Of a stretch of 64,000 nt of DNA, positions 35,039 through 44,840 are shown piece by piece. Each line of letters starts with the position of its first letter. Position 1 is the first letter of the stretch. The translations under genes were made by a program, and so were the position numbers. The DNA is from Acidovorax sp. sic0104 (GTDB taxonomy: Bacteria > Pseudomonadota > Gammaproteobacteria > Burkholderiales > Burkholderiaceae_C). The stretch lies in contig NZ_JAHUWH010000006.1 in assembly GCF_019219095.1 (NCBI RefSeq), forward strand, positions 237,371 to 301,370. The letters are read 5' to 3'. The notes beneath the pieces were generated by a model. It did not search any database. It was not told the origin of the DNA and worked only from the letters and a program-made list of their open reading frames with translations.

Positions 35039-35560
35039 TCAGAGCTGCCCGGGGTGTATGCGCATATCGACCACGGCCCTTCTGGAAGGGGACATGTCCA
35101 GGTCGCATTCGTAGACCACATTGGTCAGGACTCCTTTGTCGTTCCTGTACTTCAACCTGTCGCCCACGTAGGTGACGATGTAGGCGCTGCGGTCGCGCCA
35201 CTCGAAATGGTGGAACCTGGGGTTCTGCGAGTTGTCGGTCCAGACGACCAGGTTGTTCGCCATCTTCTCCATGACGTTCCCGCACATCAGGCCGGCGGCA
35301 AAGATGCCTCGCGTTCCAAGGCACTGCAAGTCAGCCCTGCAAGCAGCTTCCGTGCGCTGGGTCTCTGCGGCCACGGCTGCAATCTGTTCTGAATCTGGGC
35401 CGTAGGCGGCAAAGAGCGCGCCACAAACTGTCGCGAGGGCCAGCGGGCCGAGCCACCCGGCGTTCGCTCGCAATTTGGCGACGGCAGATCCATGGCGGCC
35501 GTGGTCTGCAGTTGCATGTCGGGCATGGCCCATCTGCCTTGCGTAAATTGCTTCAGTCAT
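35039..35560 (-). CDS. Hypothetical membrane-anchored protein
   Basis: A 173-residue protein from ATG 35560 (MTEAIYARQMGHARH), with GGAAGA about 8 bases before it. A basic N-terminal segment is followed by one membrane helix (WLGPLALATVCGALFAAYG, about residues 38-57) and a domain with several Cys (ACRADLQCLG and GLMCGNVMEK). The C-terminal half FEWRDRSAYIVTYVGDRLKY and RNDKGVLTNVVYECDLDMSP looks like a beta-rich domain. I know no family. It faces the RHS island across a terminator, and its composition is closer to the core genome. Confidence 0.65.
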   Translation of the reverse strand: MTEAIYARQMGHARHATADHGRHGSAVAKLRANAGWLGPLALATVCGALFAAYGPDSEQIAAVAAETQRTEAACRADLQCLGTRGIFAAGLMCGNVMEKMANNLVVWTDNSQNPRFHHFEWRDRSAYIVTYVGDRLKYRNDKGVLTNVVYECDLDMSPSRRAVVDMRIHPGQL

Positions 35561-35776
35561 GGGGCAATCTTCCGAATGGACATGGAGATGCATCCCGCAA
35601 CTGTGCACAGGCGTCATCATGCGCAGATGTCAGACAAAGGCATGGTTTCAATTTGTTGCATTTGCGGCGATGGTGCGTGAAGGGCCTTTGCCGCGAGTGA
35701 AAGGCTGTCCAAGGCGTAGGCTCGTCCATCGGCCTCATACATTCCATGCTGCTGCATACCCCGTCCACCCGATGGC

Positions 35777-36207
35777 TTGCAGGGCGAGATGGCCGGGCGC
35801 ATTGCGTCCTACCCATGGCACGCACGCTCACTGCGCTCGCCCGGCCAATGGCCCCTGAGCCTCAAGAACGCTCTGGTGTTGTTGCTGGAGTGCAAGCTGC
35901 CGATGTATCTGGCCTGGAGTCCTGGGCTGACGCAGCTCTATAACGACGCGTATCGCCCGATCCTGGGTGATAAGCATGAGGGCGCGCTGGGTGGTTCGGC
36001 CCGCACTACCTGGAGTGACATCTGGCCCACCATCGGCCCGATGTGGCAGGCGGTTCTGCGCGGCGAGGCGATCGGGTTCGACGATTTCAAGCTCACCATC
36101 GAGCGGTACGGCGTCCCGGAAGACCGCTGCTTCAATTTTTCATACAGCCCGGTGCGGCTGGGGCAGCCGAATGCGCGGCGGCCTTGGTCTATGGGTGGGT
36201 GTGGCGT
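35777..36207 (+). pseudogene. Remnant of a PAS-domain sensor histidine kinase
   Basis: The frame reads GQWPLSLKNALVLLLECKLP, MYLAWSPGLTQLYNDAYRPI and LGDKHEGALGGSARTTWSDI, then TIGPMWQAVLRGEAIGFDD and a Tyr-Gly-x-Pro-Glu-Asp segment ending FNFSYSPVRLGQ. This is the typical first PAS domain of large hybrid sensor kinases. It breaks off after that; no further PAS, GAF, kinase or receiver domain follows before thrS. There is no good start, so I regard it as a decayed 5' fragment. Confidence 0.7.
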
Positions 36208-36277
36208 AAAACGCATCGAATCCGTCCGCCGGCCGCGTTCGGTGGGCGCATTTGGGGTGCCAAGTGCCCTGAAGGGT

Positions 36278-36283
36278 TAAAAT
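36278..36283 (+). promoter_or_regulatory. Possible -10 element of the thrS leader
   Basis: TAAAAT at 36278-36283 stands about 45 bases before the leader peptide start. A matching -35 is poor (TTGGGG at 36252 gives an over-long spacer), so the promoter is only suggested. Confidence 0.35.
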
Positions 36284-36326
36284 GGCGACAAATTCACTGC
36301 ACAAGAGCGAGAAAGGCAATCTGGTT

Positions 36327-36368
36327 ATGACACCGCGAACTACATCGGAGATGTCTACCGGCCGCTAA
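36327..36368 (+). CDS. Threonine-rich leader peptide of thrS
   Basis: A 13-codon frame, MTPRTTSEMSTGR and stop TAA. Four codons are Thr (ACA, ACT, ACA, ACC), two of them adjacent, far above chance for such a short frame. GAGAAAGG lies 10 bases before the ATG. It stands in front of a terminator and the thrS gene, in the position of leader peptides that sense aminoacyl-tRNA supply by ribosome stalling. It was found by reading the leader, and its translation is inferred. Confidence 0.7.
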   Translation: MTPRTTSEMSTGR

Positions 36369-36438
36369 GGCTGGCTGTTCGCGCCTGCACGAGATTGCAC
36401 ACATCCCTCCAAAGCGCGGACCTGTTCCGCGCTTTTTT
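36334..36438 (+). promoter_or_regulatory. Transcription attenuator in the thrS leader
   Basis: Four segments fit the classical attenuator plan. Segment 1, CGCGAAC (36334-36340), overlaps leader codons 3-5. Segment 2, GTTCGCGC (36377-36384), pairs with segment 1. Segment 3, GCGCGGA (36414-36420), pairs either with segment 2 (TTCGCGC, one G-U) or with segment 4, TCCGCGC (36426-36432). The 3:4 stem is followed by TTTTTTG and is a terminator. A ribosome stalled on the adjacent Thr codons (36339-36344) would cover segment 1, free segment 2 and prevent termination; a ribosome that reaches the stop would cover segment 2 and allow it. Confidence 0.7.
36411..36438 (+). terminator. Terminator of the thrS attenuator
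   Basis: AAAGCGCGGA-CCTGT-TCCGCGC followed by six T. It ends 70 bases before the thrS ATG. Confidence 0.8.
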
Positions 36439-36508
36439 GTTTTGGGCCTGGCGCGTGCCCGCACTCCACACCCTTTCATATTGATTGAAAAGAAAGAGCA
36501 GTCGTCCC

Positions 36509-38428
36509 ATGATTCACATCACGCTTCCCGATGGTTCGCAGCGCGAGTTCCCTGGCCCGGTCACGGTTGCCGAAGTGGCCGCGTCGATCGGCGCCGGCCT
36601 TGCCAAAGCCGCCCTGGCTGGCAAGATTGGTGACAAGGTGGTGGACACCAGCTATCAGATCACGGCCGATAGTCCACTGTCCATCGTCACGGCCAAGGAC
36701 GCCGATGGCCTGGAGGTCATCCGCCATTCCACAGCGCACTTGCTGGCCTACGCTGTCAAGGAGCTGTTCCCCGATGCACAAGTGACCATCGGCCCGGTGA
36801 TCGAGAACGGCTTTTTCTACGACTTTTCGTACAAGCGCCCGTTCACGCCCGAAGACCTGGTAGCCATCGAAAAACGCATGGCCGAACTGGCCGCGAAGGA
36901 TGAGCCCGTGGTGCGCCGCGTGCTGCCGCGCGACGAGGCCGTGGCTTACTTCAAGAGCCTGGGTGAGAACTACAAGGCCGAGATCATCGCCAGCATTCCC
37001 AGCAACGAGGACGTGAGCCTGTACCGTGAAGGCAACTTCGAGGACCTGTGCCGCGGCCCGCACGTGCCCAGCACCGGCAAACTCAAGTTCTTCAAGCTCA
37101 TGAAGGTGGCCGGCGCCTACTGGCGCGGCGACCACCGCAATGAGATGCTGCAGCGCATCTACGGCACGGCCTGGTCCACCAAGGACGAGTTGCAGCAGTA
37201 CCTCACGATGCTGGAGGAGGCTGAAAAGCGCGACCACCGCAAGCTCGGCCGCGAACTCGACCTGTTCCACATGGACGAGCACTCGCCGGGCACCGTGTTC
37301 TGGCATCCCAAGGGCTGGGCCCTGTGGCAGGAGGTGGAGCAGTACATGCGCCGCGTGTACCGCAACAACGGCTACCAGGAAGTCAAGGGTCCGCAGATCC
37401 TGGACAAGCACCTGTGGGAGAAGACCGGGCACTGGGACAAGTACCACGAGAACATGTTCACGACCGAGTCGGAAAAGCGTGAGTACGCTCTCAAGCCGAT
37501 GAACTGCCCGGGCCACATCCTGATCTACAAGCAGGGCATCAAGAGCTACCGCGACCTGCCGTTGCGGTACGGTGAATTCGGTGCCTGCCACCGCAACGAA
37601 CCCACCGGCGGCCTGCATGGCATCATGCGCGTTCGTGGCTTCACGCAGGACGATGGCCACATCTTCTGCACCGAAGAGCAGGTGCTGGAGGAGTGCGCCA
37701 ACTACACGGCACTGGTGCAGAAGGTCTACAAGGACTTCGGCTTTACCAACATCATCTACAAGGTGGCTACGCGGCCGGCCGCGCGCATCGGGACGGATGA
37801 ATCATGGGACCGCGCCGAAAAGGCGCTGATGGACGGCCTGCGCCATTCGGGCTGCGAGTTCGAGATCGCGGAAGGCGAGGGTGCCTTCTATGGCCCCAAG
37901 ATCGAGTACACGCTGAAAGACGCGCTGGGCCGCCAGTGGCAATGCGGCACCATGCAGATCGACCCCAATCTGCCCGAGCGCCTGGATGCCGAGTACGTGG
38001 CCGAGGATGGCAGCCGCAAGCGCCCCCTGATGCTGCACCGCGCCACGGTGGGCAGCATGGAGCGCTTCATCGGCATGCTGATCGAGCATTACGCAGGAGC
38101 TTTCCCTGTGTGGCTGGCTCCGGTGCAGGTTGCGGTGCTCAATATCACCGACGCGCAGGCCGACTACTGTCGCGAAATTGCCGCAAAGCTTGAAAAAGCA
38201 CTGCCGAATCAAGACCTTAGGGTCGCGGTGGATCTGCGCAATGAGAAGATTACGTATAAAATACGGGAGCATTCGTTGCAAAAGCTGCCGTACATCCTTG
38301 TCGCGGGCGACAAGGAAAAGGCCGCAGGAGCCGTCGCAGTGCGCGCCCGGGGTAATCGTGACCTCGGCGTGATGTCCATCGAAGCGTTCGCTGATCTGAT
38401 CGCCAAAGACATCGCCACCAAAGCCTGA
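36509..38428 (+). CDS. thrS: Threonyl-tRNA synthetase
   Basis: Charges tRNA-Thr with threonine. The 639-residue protein has the N-terminal TGS domain (residues 1-62, [18 protein letters not shown]), the editing domain with [16 protein letters not shown] (the metal-site HxxxH), the class II core with motif 2 ([20 protein letters not shown]), zinc ligands in [10 protein letters not shown] and later His residues, and motif 3 ([20 protein letters not shown]). The anticodon-binding domain follows. ATG 36509 begins the TGS domain; an in-frame TTG at 36485 is not needed. It is the first structural gene of the translation block, and an attenuator with a Thr-rich leader peptide precedes it. Confidence 0.97.
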   Translation: MIHITLPDGSQREFPGPVTVAEVAASIGAGLAKAALAGKIGDKVVDTSYQITADSPLSIVTAKDADGLEVIRHSTAHLLAYAVKELFPDAQVTIGPVIENGFFYDFSYKRPFTPEDLVAIEKRMAELAAKDEPVVRRVLPRDEAVAYFKSLGENYKAEIIASIPSNEDVSLYREGNFEDLCRGPHVPSTGKLKFFKLMKVAGAYWRGDHRNEMLQRIYGTAWSTKDELQQYLTMLEEAEKRDHRKLGRELDLFHMDEHSPGTVFWHPKGWALWQEVEQYMRRVYRNNGYQEVKGPQILDKHLWEKTGHWDKYHENMFTTESEKREYALKPMNCPGHILIYKQGIKSYRDLPLRYGEFGACHRNEPTGGLHGIMRVRGFTQDDGHIFCTEEQVLEECANYTALVQKVYKDFGFTNIIYKVATRPAARIGTDESWDRAEKALMDGLRHSGCEFEIAEGEGAFYGPKIEYTLKDALGRQWQCGTMQIDPNLPERLDAEYVAEDGSRKRPLMLHRATVGSMERFIGMLIEHYAGAFPVWLAPVQVAVLNITDAQADYCREIAAKLEKALPNQDLRVAVDLRNEKITYKIREHSLQKLPYILVAGDKEKAAGAVAVRARGNRDLGVMSIEAFADLIAKDIATKA

Positions 38429-38516
38429 ATTTGATTCAACAACGTGCTTGGGTTGCTCGCCAGCTGTACGGTTGTAGCTACACTTTTTGTAGTATTTTGA
38501 TTGAAGGAAGATAGCC

Positions 38517-39119
38517 ATCGCTACTGAATTTCGTGATCGTCGCCACCGTGAAGAGCGCAAGCACCGCCTGAACCGTGAAATCATGGCCCCTGAAGTTCGT
38601 CTGTCCGGCCCGGACAACGAGCCTTTGGGCGTGGTCAGTCTCATGGAAGCCTTGCGCATGGCGGGCGAACTGGATGTGGACCTGGTGGAAATCGCTGCCA
38701 CGGCGAACCCGCCGGTGTGCCGCCTGATGGACTACGGCAAGTTCAAGTATCAGGAACAAAAGCGTGCTGCCGAGGCGAAAGCCAAGCAGACGGTCATCGA
38801 GATCAAGGAAGTCAAGTTCCGTCCCGGTACGGACGATGGCGACTACAACATCAAGATGCGTAACATCCGCCGCTTTCTGGCCGATGGTGACAAGTGCAAG
38901 ATCACGCTGCGGTTTCGCGGCCGTGAAATCACCCACCAGGAGTTGGGATTGGCGTTGCTCAATCGCATTCGCGACGAACTGGCCGATTCCATCGTCATCG
39001 AGCAGTTTCCCAAGCTGGAAGGCCGCCAGATGATCATGATGATCGCACCGGGCAAGAAGAAGCCCGCTGCCGCCAAGCCAGCGGCTGCGGAAAGCGCTCC
39101 TTCGGGCAGTGTTGCCTGA
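38517..39119 (+). CDS. infC: Translation initiation factor IF-3 (ATC start codon)
   Basis: IF-3 binds the 30S subunit, discriminates against non-canonical start codons and keeps subunits apart. Reading starts at ATC 38517, giving (M)[18 protein letters not shown], with GAAGGAAG placed 6 bases before it. The first ATG, at 38583, would remove the conserved N-terminal 22 residues. Rare ATT/ATC starts in infC are a known autoregulatory device, since IF-3 represses its own translation. The body has [39 protein letters not shown] and the C-terminal [11 protein letters not shown]. At 200 residues it carries a short Ala/Pro tail beyond the usual end. Confidence 0.95.
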   Translation: MATEFRDRRHREERKHRLNREIMAPEVRLSGPDNEPLGVVSLMEALRMAGELDVDLVEIAATANPPVCRLMDYGKFKYQEQKRAAEAKAKQTVIEIKEVKFRPGTDDGDYNIKMRNIRRFLADGDKCKITLRFRGREITHQELGLALLNRIRDELADSIVIEQFPKLEGRQMIMMIAPGKKKPAAAKPAAAESAPSGSVA

Positions 39120-39336
39120 CGGTCGGCGAAGCAGGTAGCCTGAGAGGGCAAGCCAGGAATGGCGATACAGGCAGGATTTGCCGGATTTGGTCCGCAAGGA
39201 GCAAGTCCGGTGATAGGCAGCGTTTACGCGCTGCCGCACAGCAGGTGAAAGCCGGCTGAAAAAGTGGCTCGGGGCCAACAAGTTTGCAGATCGGTTTGCA
39301 AACGCCTCACGAGCACAACGAAGAAGGAGCATTCAC

Positions 39337-39540
39337 ATGCCCAAAATGAAGACCAAGAGCAGCGCGAAAAAACGTTTCCGCGTTCGTCCCGGTGGCACCG
39401 TCAAGCGCGGTCAAGCCTTCAAGCGTCACATCTTGACCAAGAAGACCACCAAGAACAAGCGCCACCTGCGTGGTTCGGTTGCTGTGCATGAGACCAACAT
39501 GGGTCACATCGCACAAATGCTGCCCAGCGCTGGCCTGTAA
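39337..39540 (+). CDS. rpmI: Ribosomal protein bL35
   Basis: A 67-residue basic protein of the large subunit that begins [20 protein letters not shown] and ends [11 protein letters not shown], typical of betaproteobacterial bL35. AAGAAGGAG lies just before the ATG. It follows infC by 217 bases and precedes rplT by 25 bases. The infC-rpmI gap is the place where L20 autoregulation acts in E. coli; I did not find a clear equivalent structure. Confidence 0.97.
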   Translation: MPKMKTKSSAKKRFRVRPGGTVKRGQAFKRHILTKKTTKNKRHLRGSVAVHETNMGHIAQMLPSAGL

Positions 39541-39565
39541 TAACTGACGAACAAGGAGTACTCAC

Positions 39566-39925
39566 ATGCCTCGCGTCAAACGTGGTGTAACGGCCCGTGC
39601 CCGTCACAAGAAAGTTCTCGCCCTTGCCAAGGGCTTCCGTGGTCGCCGCGGTAACGTCTTCCGTATCGCCAAACAGGCGGTAATGAAGGCTGGGCAATAT
39701 GCCTACCGTGACCGCCGCAACAAGAAGCGCGTGTTCCGCCAGCTGTGGATCGCCCGTATCAACGCCGCTGCCCGTGAACTGGGCCTGACCTACAGCCAGT
39801 TCGCCAACGGCCTGAAGAAGGCTTCCATCGAGATCGACCGCAAGATGCTGGCCGACCTCGCAGTGCACGACAAGGCTGCGTTTGGCAGCATCGTTAGCCA
39901 AGTCAAGGCCAAACTGGCTGCTTGA
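39566..39925 (+). CDS. rplT: Ribosomal protein bL20
   Basis: A 119-residue rRNA-binding protein required for early 50S assembly. The N-terminus [20 protein letters not shown], the long basic extension [20 protein letters not shown] and the globular end with [20 protein letters not shown] are standard. AAGGAG precedes the ATG. In E. coli L20 also represses rpmI-rplT translation. Confidence 0.97.
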   Translation: MPRVKRGVTARARHKKVLALAKGFRGRRGNVFRIAKQAVMKAGQYAYRDRRNKKRVFRQLWIARINAAARELGLTYSQFANGLKKASIEIDRKMLADLAVHDKAAFGSIVSQVKAKLAA

Positions 39926-39939
39926 GTTCACGATGGGCA

Positions 39940-40006
39940 GCTATCTTTTTGATAGCTGCTCGCGCTATAACAGCAAGGGCTAGGGCTTGAAAAAGCGCTA
40001 GCCCTT
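39940..40006 (+). repeat. Interspersed repeat, copy 6, with strong hairpin before pheS
   Basis: GCTATCTTTTTGATAGCTGC, then TCGCGCTATAACAGCAAGGG. Its right part, AAGGGCTAGGGCTT-GAAA-AAGCGCTAGCCCTT, forms a long stem with one G-G mismatch. It sits between rplT and pheS, 20 bases before the pheS start, with only a weak T stretch behind it, so it may act as a partial terminator. Confidence 0.65.
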
Positions 40007-40026
40007 GTTCATTTTCAAGAGTCGAT

Positions 40027-41079
40027 ATGAACGAGTTGGATTCCCTGGTCGAAAGCGCGACGCAACTGTTTGGCCAAAGCACCACCCCTGCTGATCTGGA
40101 AAACGCCAAGGCGCAGTTTCTGGGCAAGTCGGGTCGCGTGACCGAGCTCATGAAGGGCATGGCGCAGCTGTCCGTAGAGGAGAAGAAATCCCGCGGTGCT
40201 GCCATCAACGTTGCCAAGCAGGCCATCGAAGCCGCTCTCACGGCGCGGCGCCAGGCGCTGGCCGATGCCGAGTTGCAGGTGCAGCTCAAGGCCGAAGCCC
40301 TGGATGTGAGCTTGCCTGGCCGCCAGCGCGGGCAGGGGGGGCTGCACCCTGTGTCGCTCACGCTCGAGCGCATCGAAGGCATCTTCGGCTCCATGGGGTT
40401 CGACGTGGCTCAGGGCCCCGAGATCGAGACTGACTGGTTCAATTTCACTGCACTGAACACGCCGGAAGACCATCCTGCGCGATCCATGCACGACACCTTC
40501 TACGTAGAGGGCGGCACTGACACCGCCCCCAACCTTCTGCGCACGCACACCAGCCCCATGCAGATCCGCCATGCTGTCCAGCATGTGAAGAAGCACCGCG
40601 CGCTGCTGGACGCCGGTCAGGCCATGCCCGAGATTCGTGTGATCGCGCCGGGCCGCACCTACCGCGTGGACAGCGACGCCACGCACTCGCCCATGTTCCA
40701 CCAGTGCGAAGGCCTGTGGGTCGGCGAGAACGTGAGCTTCAAGGACCTGAAGGTGATCTTCACGGGGTTTTGCCGCACCTTCTTCGAAAGCGACGATCTG
40801 GTACTGCGCTTTCGCCCCAGCTTTTTCCCCTTCACCGAGCCCAGCGCCGAGATCGACATCCAGTTCCAGACCGGCCCGCTGGCCGGCCGCTGGCTGGAAG
40901 TGGCGGGCTCCGGCCAGGTGCACCCGAATGTGGTGCGCAACATGGGCCTCGATCCCGAAAAGTACATCGGCTTTGCCTTTGGCATGGGCCCCGACCGCCT
41001 GACCATGCTGCGCTACGGTGTGAACGATCTGCGCTTGTTCTTTGACGGCGACATCCGCTTCCTGTCGCAGTTCCAGTAA
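40027..41079 (+). CDS. pheS: Phenylalanyl-tRNA synthetase alpha subunit
   Basis: A 350-residue alpha chain of the (alpha-beta)2 enzyme that charges tRNA-Phe. The N-terminal coiled coil (about 1-90, [20 protein letters not shown]) contacts tRNA. The class II core has [20 protein letters not shown], motif 2 ([20 protein letters not shown]), the phenylalanine-pocket region [12 protein letters not shown], and motif 3 ([20 protein letters not shown]). AAGAG before ATG 40027 is the ribosome binding site. It is followed by pheT. Confidence 0.97.
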   Translation: MNELDSLVESATQLFGQSTTPADLENAKAQFLGKSGRVTELMKGMAQLSVEEKKSRGAAINVAKQAIEAALTARRQALADAELQVQLKAEALDVSLPGRQRGQGGLHPVSLTLERIEGIFGSMGFDVAQGPEIETDWFNFTALNTPEDHPARSMHDTFYVEGGTDTAPNLLRTHTSPMQIRHAVQHVKKHRALLDAGQAMPEIRVIAPGRTYRVDSDATHSPMFHQCEGLWVGENVSFKDLKVIFTGFCRTFFESDDLVLRFRPSFFPFTEPSAEIDIQFQTGPLAGRWLEVAGSGQVHPNVVRNMGLDPEKYIGFAFGMGPDRLTMLRYGVNDLRLFFDGDIRFLSQFQ

Positions 41080-41151
41080 GCCACGCCCGCCATTTCGTGA
41101 CGCGCGCTGCCTGTGGGCGGCGCGCCGACCCCTTAGAACAAGAGTCCGACT

Positions 41152-43599
41152 ATGCAATTTCCTGAATCCTGGTTGCGCGAGTTCTGCAACCCGCCCCTTT
41201 CGACGGCCGAGTTGGCCGAGACGCTGACCATGGCCGGTCTGGAAGTCGAAGAGCTGCGCCCCGTGGCGCCTCCCTTCACCAAGATCGTTGTGGGAGAGAT
41301 CAAGGAAGCTGTGCAGCACCCCGACGCGGACCGCCTGCGCGTGTGCCAGGTGGATGTGGGGCAGGGCGCCTTGCTCAACATCGTGTGCGGCGCGCCCAAT
41401 GCCCGCGTGGGCATCAAGGTGCCGTGCGCCCTGGTGGGCGCCGAGCTGCCGCCTGGCGATGATGGCAAGCCGTTCCTCATCAAGGTCGGCAAGCTGCGCG
41501 GGGTGGAAAGCCAGGGCATGCTGTGCTCGGCCCGCGAACTCAAGCTGTCCGAGGACCATGGAGGTCTCCTGGAGCTGGACGCTGCCGCGCCCGTCGGCCA
41601 GGACATCCGCACCCATCTGAACCTTGACGACACGCTGTTCACGCTCAAGCTCACGCCCAACCTGGCGCATTGCCTCAGCGTGTACGGCATTGCGCGCGAA
41701 GTGTCGGCCCTCACCGGCGTGCCGCTGCAGCAGCCGTCGTTCCCCGCCGTGCCCGCAAAGCTGTCTGACAAGCTGGCCGTGAAGGTGAGCGCCCCCGACC
41801 TGTGCGGCCGCTTTTCCGGCCGCATCGTGCGCAACGTGAACACTCGCGCTGCCACGCCCCAGTGGATGCTGGACCGCCTGGCGCGCTGCGGCCAGCGTGG
41901 CGTGTCGCCGTTGGTGGACATCTCCAACTATGTGATGTTCGAGCTGGGCCGGCCGTCGCACATTTTTGATCTGGACAAGATCCACGGCGGCCTGGATGTG
42001 CGCTGGGGCAAGCCGGGCGAGCCGCTCAAGCTGCTCAACGGCAACACCATCACCGTGGACGACAAGGTGGGCGTGATCGCCGATGACCAGCAGGTCGAGT
42101 CGCTTGCCGGCATCATGGGTGGCGACGCCACGGCGGTGTCAGACGACACGAAGCACATCTACATCGAGGCTGCCTTCTGGTGGCCCAAGGCCGTGGCAGG
42201 GCGCTCGCGCCGCTTCAACTTCTCCACCGATGCCGGCCACCGCTTCGAACGCGGCGTGGACCCGAGCCTGACGGTCGAACACATCGAACGCATCACCCAG
42301 TTGGTCATCGACATCTGCGGTACGCCAGATACCGTGTGCGGCCCCATGGACGACCAGTCCGTGAACCTGCCGGTGCCCCAGCCTGTCACGCTGCGCGTGG
42401 CGCGTGCTTCGAAGGTCATCGGCATGCCGCTCACGCAGGCGCAGTGCGCCGACGCGTTGTCGCGCCTGGGCCTGCCGGTGGTGCAGGGCGAAGGCACGCT
42501 CACCGTCACGCCGCCCGCCTACCGCTTCGACATCACCATCGAGGAAGACCTGATCGAAGAAGTGGCGCGGATGGTGGGCTACAACAACTTGCCCACCACG
42601 CCGCCCCTGGCACCCATCACGCCCAAGCTGCCGCCCGAAGCCACGCGCAGCCCGTTTGCCGTGCGCCGCGCGCTCGCGGCGCAGGGGTACCAGGAGACCA
42701 TCAATTTCAGCTTCGTTGAAGAGAGCTGGGAGCACGAGTTGGCTGGCAATGCGCAGCCTATCAAGCTGCTCAACCCTATCGCGAGCCAGATGAGCGTCAT
42801 GCGCTCGACCCTGCTTGGTTCGCTGCTGCAGGTCTTGAAGTTCAACCTGGACCGCAAGGCCCAGCGAGTGCGCGTGTTCGAGCTCGGCCGGGTGTTCCTG
42901 CGCGATGCATCCGTGCGCAACACCGACACCACCGTCGAAGGGTTTGATCAGCCCATGCGGGTGTCCGGCTTGGCCTATGGCCCCGCCGACACTTTGCAAT
43001 GGGGCCGCGAAAAGCAGTCCATCGACTTCTTCGATGTGAAGGGCGACGTCGAGGCCCTGCTGGCCCCGCTGCAGGCCAGCTTCGAGCCCGCTTCCCACCC
43101 CGCCATGCACCCCGGCCGCTGCGCGCGCGTGGTGGTGGGCGGGCGTGCCATCGGCTTCGTGGGCGAACTGCATCCGCAATGGCGCCAGTCCTGGGACCTG
43201 CCGCTCGCGCCCGTGATGTTCGAGCTCGAGCTTGATGCCGTGCTGCAGCGTGTAGTGCCGCAGTTCAGGTCTGTGGCCAAACACCAGGCCGTCGAGCGCG
43301 ACCTGGCCGTGGTGGTGGCCGAACGCGTGACGCATGCCGACATCATGGCAGCGGTGCAGCAGGGAGCGCCCGGTGGGCTGCTGCGCTCGGCCGTGCTGTT
43401 CGACGTGTACCGTCCCAAGCCCCTGCGCGCAGGCGAAGAGGCTCCGGCCGGTGGCCTGGCTCAGGGCGAGAAGAGCCTGGCTGTGCGCCTGACCTTGGCG
43501 CGCGACGAAGCTACCCTGACCGAGGCCGAGATCGAGGCAGCCGTGCAGGCCATTGTCGGCCAATTGACCGAGCGCACCGGTGCGCGTCTGCGCGTGTAA
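41152..43599 (+). CDS. pheT: Phenylalanyl-tRNA synthetase beta subunit
   Basis: An 815-residue beta chain. In order: tRNA-binding OB domain (about 40-150, [20 protein letters not shown]), B3/B4 editing domain ([20 protein letters not shown]), B5 domain near 400-480, the catalytic-like core ([20 protein letters not shown]), and a C-terminal FDX-ACB anticodon-binding domain ending in [10 protein letters not shown]. The last base of the stop is also the first of an in-frame ATG for the longer reading of ihfA. It lies 72 bases after pheS. Confidence 0.97.
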   Translation: MQFPESWLREFCNPPLSTAELAETLTMAGLEVEELRPVAPPFTKIVVGEIKEAVQHPDADRLRVCQVDVGQGALLNIVCGAPNARVGIKVPCALVGAELPPGDDGKPFLIKVGKLRGVESQGMLCSARELKLSEDHGGLLELDAAAPVGQDIRTHLNLDDTLFTLKLTPNLAHCLSVYGIAREVSALTGVPLQQPSFPAVPAKLSDKLAVKVSAPDLCGRFSGRIVRNVNTRAATPQWMLDRLARCGQRGVSPLVDISNYVMFELGRPSHIFDLDKIHGGLDVRWGKPGEPLKLLNGNTITVDDKVGVIADDQQVESLAGIMGGDATAVSDDTKHIYIEAAFWWPKAVAGRSRRFNFSTDAGHRFERGVDPSLTVEHIERITQLVIDICGTPDTVCGPMDDQSVNLPVPQPVTLRVARASKVIGMPLTQAQCADALSRLGLPVVQGEGTLTVTPPAYRFDITIEEDLIEEVARMVGYNNLPTTPPLAPITPKLPPEATRSPFAVRRALAAQGYQETINFSFVEESWEHELAGNAQPIKLLNPIASQMSVMRSTLLGSLLQVLKFNLDRKAQRVRVFELGRVFLRDASVRNTDTTVEGFDQPMRVSGLAYGPADTLQWGREKQSIDFFDVKGDVEALLAPLQASFEPASHPAMHPGRCARVVVGGRAIGFVGELHPQWRQSWDLPLAPVMFELELDAVLQRVVPQFRSVAKHQAVERDLAVVVAERVTHADIMAAVQQGAPGGLLRSAVLFDVYRPKPLRAGEEAPAGGLAQGEKSLAVRLTLARDEATLTEAEIEAAVQAIVGQLTERTGARLRV

Positions 43600-43637
43600 T
43601 GACAATGATGACATTGACCGAGAGAGGGAGTGACACC

Positions 43638-43967
43638 ATGATCGAGTTCGCCGTCGAAAGCCTGGAGACACCGGCCCTGACCAAGGCACAGCTTGCAGAT
43701 CTGCTGTTCGACCAGATCGGCCTGAACAAGCGCGAATCCAAGGACATGATCGACGCGTTCTTCGACCTCATCGCGCAAAGTCTGGTGGAGGGCAAGGACG
43801 TCAAGCTCTCGGGCTTTGGCAACTTCCAGATCCGCACCAAGGCGCCGCGCCCGGGCCGCAACCCCCGCACGGGGGAGGCCATTCCGATCAAGGCGCGCCG
43901 CGTGGTGACGTTCCACGCCAGCAGCAAGCTCAAGGAGCAGATTCAGACTGCACCCGTGGCGCCCTGA
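43638..43967 (+). CDS. ihfA: Integration host factor alpha subunit
   Basis: A 109-residue member of the HU/IHF family that pairs with IhfB and bends DNA at specific sites. It shows [20 protein letters not shown], the [20 protein letters not shown] beta-arm with the DNA-intercalating Pro ([10 protein letters not shown]), and [17 protein letters not shown] 43638 follows GAGGGAG, a good ribosome binding site; the frame's earlier ATG at 43599 overlaps pheT and is less likely. The order pheT-ihfA-merR is the usual one. Confidence 0.96.
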   Translation: MIEFAVESLETPALTKAQLADLLFDQIGLNKRESKDMIDAFFDLIAQSLVEGKDVKLSGFGNFQIRTKAPRPGRNPRTGEAIPIKARRVVTFHASSKLKEQIQTAPVAP

Positions 43968-44069
43968 GTTAATTTGTACGGTTTTTGTGACCGGAATGTT
44001 GCTGCTCACTGGCGGTCTTTGCGTCTCTGCAGTACGCTACGCGGCTCCGTGGTCTGAATCCCTTCTTTC

Positions 44070-44504
44070 ATGGGCACACTCCTTCCTTCCATACCCGCCA
44101 AGCGCTACTTCACCATCGGTGAGGTGGCGGAGCTGTGTGGCGTCAAGCCTCATGTGCTGCGATACTGGGAGCAGGAATTCACGCAGCTGCGGCCCATGAA
44201 GCGGCGCGGCAATCGCCGCTATTACCAACACCACGAAGTGCTGATGATCCGCCGGATCCGTGACCTGCTGTACGACCAGGGGTTCACAATCAGCGGCGCA
44301 CGCAACCGGCTCCAGGAGTTGGCGCATCCATCACGCGATGGCGCAAGCGACAGCGTCAATGCAGCAGAGGCGGATTCCGAATTGCCGAGCATGCTGATCG
44401 ACACCGCGCAGACCTTGTCCATCGATGCCGTGGGTTACTCCCTGGACTCGAATGCCGTGCGCAAAGAATTATTTGAGATTCGTGCGCTACTTTCGCCGAA
44501 CTAG
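44070..44504 (+). CDS. MerR-family transcriptional regulator
   Basis: A 144-residue protein with an N-terminal MerR winged helix (KRYFTIGEVAELCGVKPHVL, RYWEQEFTQLRPMKRRGNRR, YYQHHEVLMIRRIRDLLYDQ), followed by GFTISGARNRLQEL and a weakly conserved C-terminal stretch. It lacks metal-binding Cys. Genes of this type regularly follow ihfA in proteobacteria; their target is unknown. A tRNA-Pro gene begins 30 bases after the stop. Confidence 0.9.
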   Translation: MGTLLPSIPAKRYFTIGEVAELCGVKPHVLRYWEQEFTQLRPMKRRGNRRYYQHHEVLMIRRIRDLLYDQGFTISGARNRLQELAHPSRDGASDSVNAAEADSELPSMLIDTAQTLSIDAVGYSLDSNAVRKELFEIRALLSPN

Positions 44505-44534
44505 TGTTTTTTCTGCATATAATCTAAGTCTTGT

Positions 44535-44611
44535 CGGCGTGTAGCGCAGCCTGGTAGCGCACTTGCATGGGGTGCAAGGGGTCGCGAGTTCGAATCCCGC
44601 CACGCCGACCA
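44535..44611 (+). tRNA. tRNA-Pro (GGG anticodon)
   Basis: 77 bases that fold as a cloverleaf: acceptor CGGCGTG/CACGCCG, D arm GCGC...GCGC, anticodon stem CTTGC/GCAAG around the loop ATGGGGT with anticodon GGG, T arm with GAGTTCGAATCCCGC, and an encoded CCA end. A terminator follows at once. Confidence 0.97.
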
Positions 44612-44619
44612 TTGATAGC

Positions 44620-44654
44620 AAAAGCCCAGAATCGAAAGGTTCTGGGCTTTTTTG
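44620..44654 (+). terminator. Rho-independent terminator after tRNA-Pro
   Basis: AAAGCCCAGAA-TCGAAAGG-TTCTGGGCTTT followed by TTT. It closes the thrS-to-tRNA block. Confidence 0.88.
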
Positions 44655-44840
44655 CTGGCGCGCTCGTTCGGAATGTACGTTCGGCACGCAGCACCCGCGT
44701 CACGGTGCCGCTACCTGCGCGGGTTGTGCAATAGCGCAGTGGCACTCCACGCCACCGCCTGCTGCGGCTGACGCCATTGCAAGCCGAAAAAACAAATGCC
44801 CGTGTGCGCACCTTGAGGTGGTGGCGGGTCAAGGATTCAC

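Noticed and set aside
39933..39988. Possible leader peptide before pheS (MGSYLFDSCSRYNSKG) with a following hairpin, as a phenylalanine attenuator.
   Set aside because: Only one Phe codon is present and the whole stretch is an interspersed repeat copy; the hairpin has only a weak T stretch.
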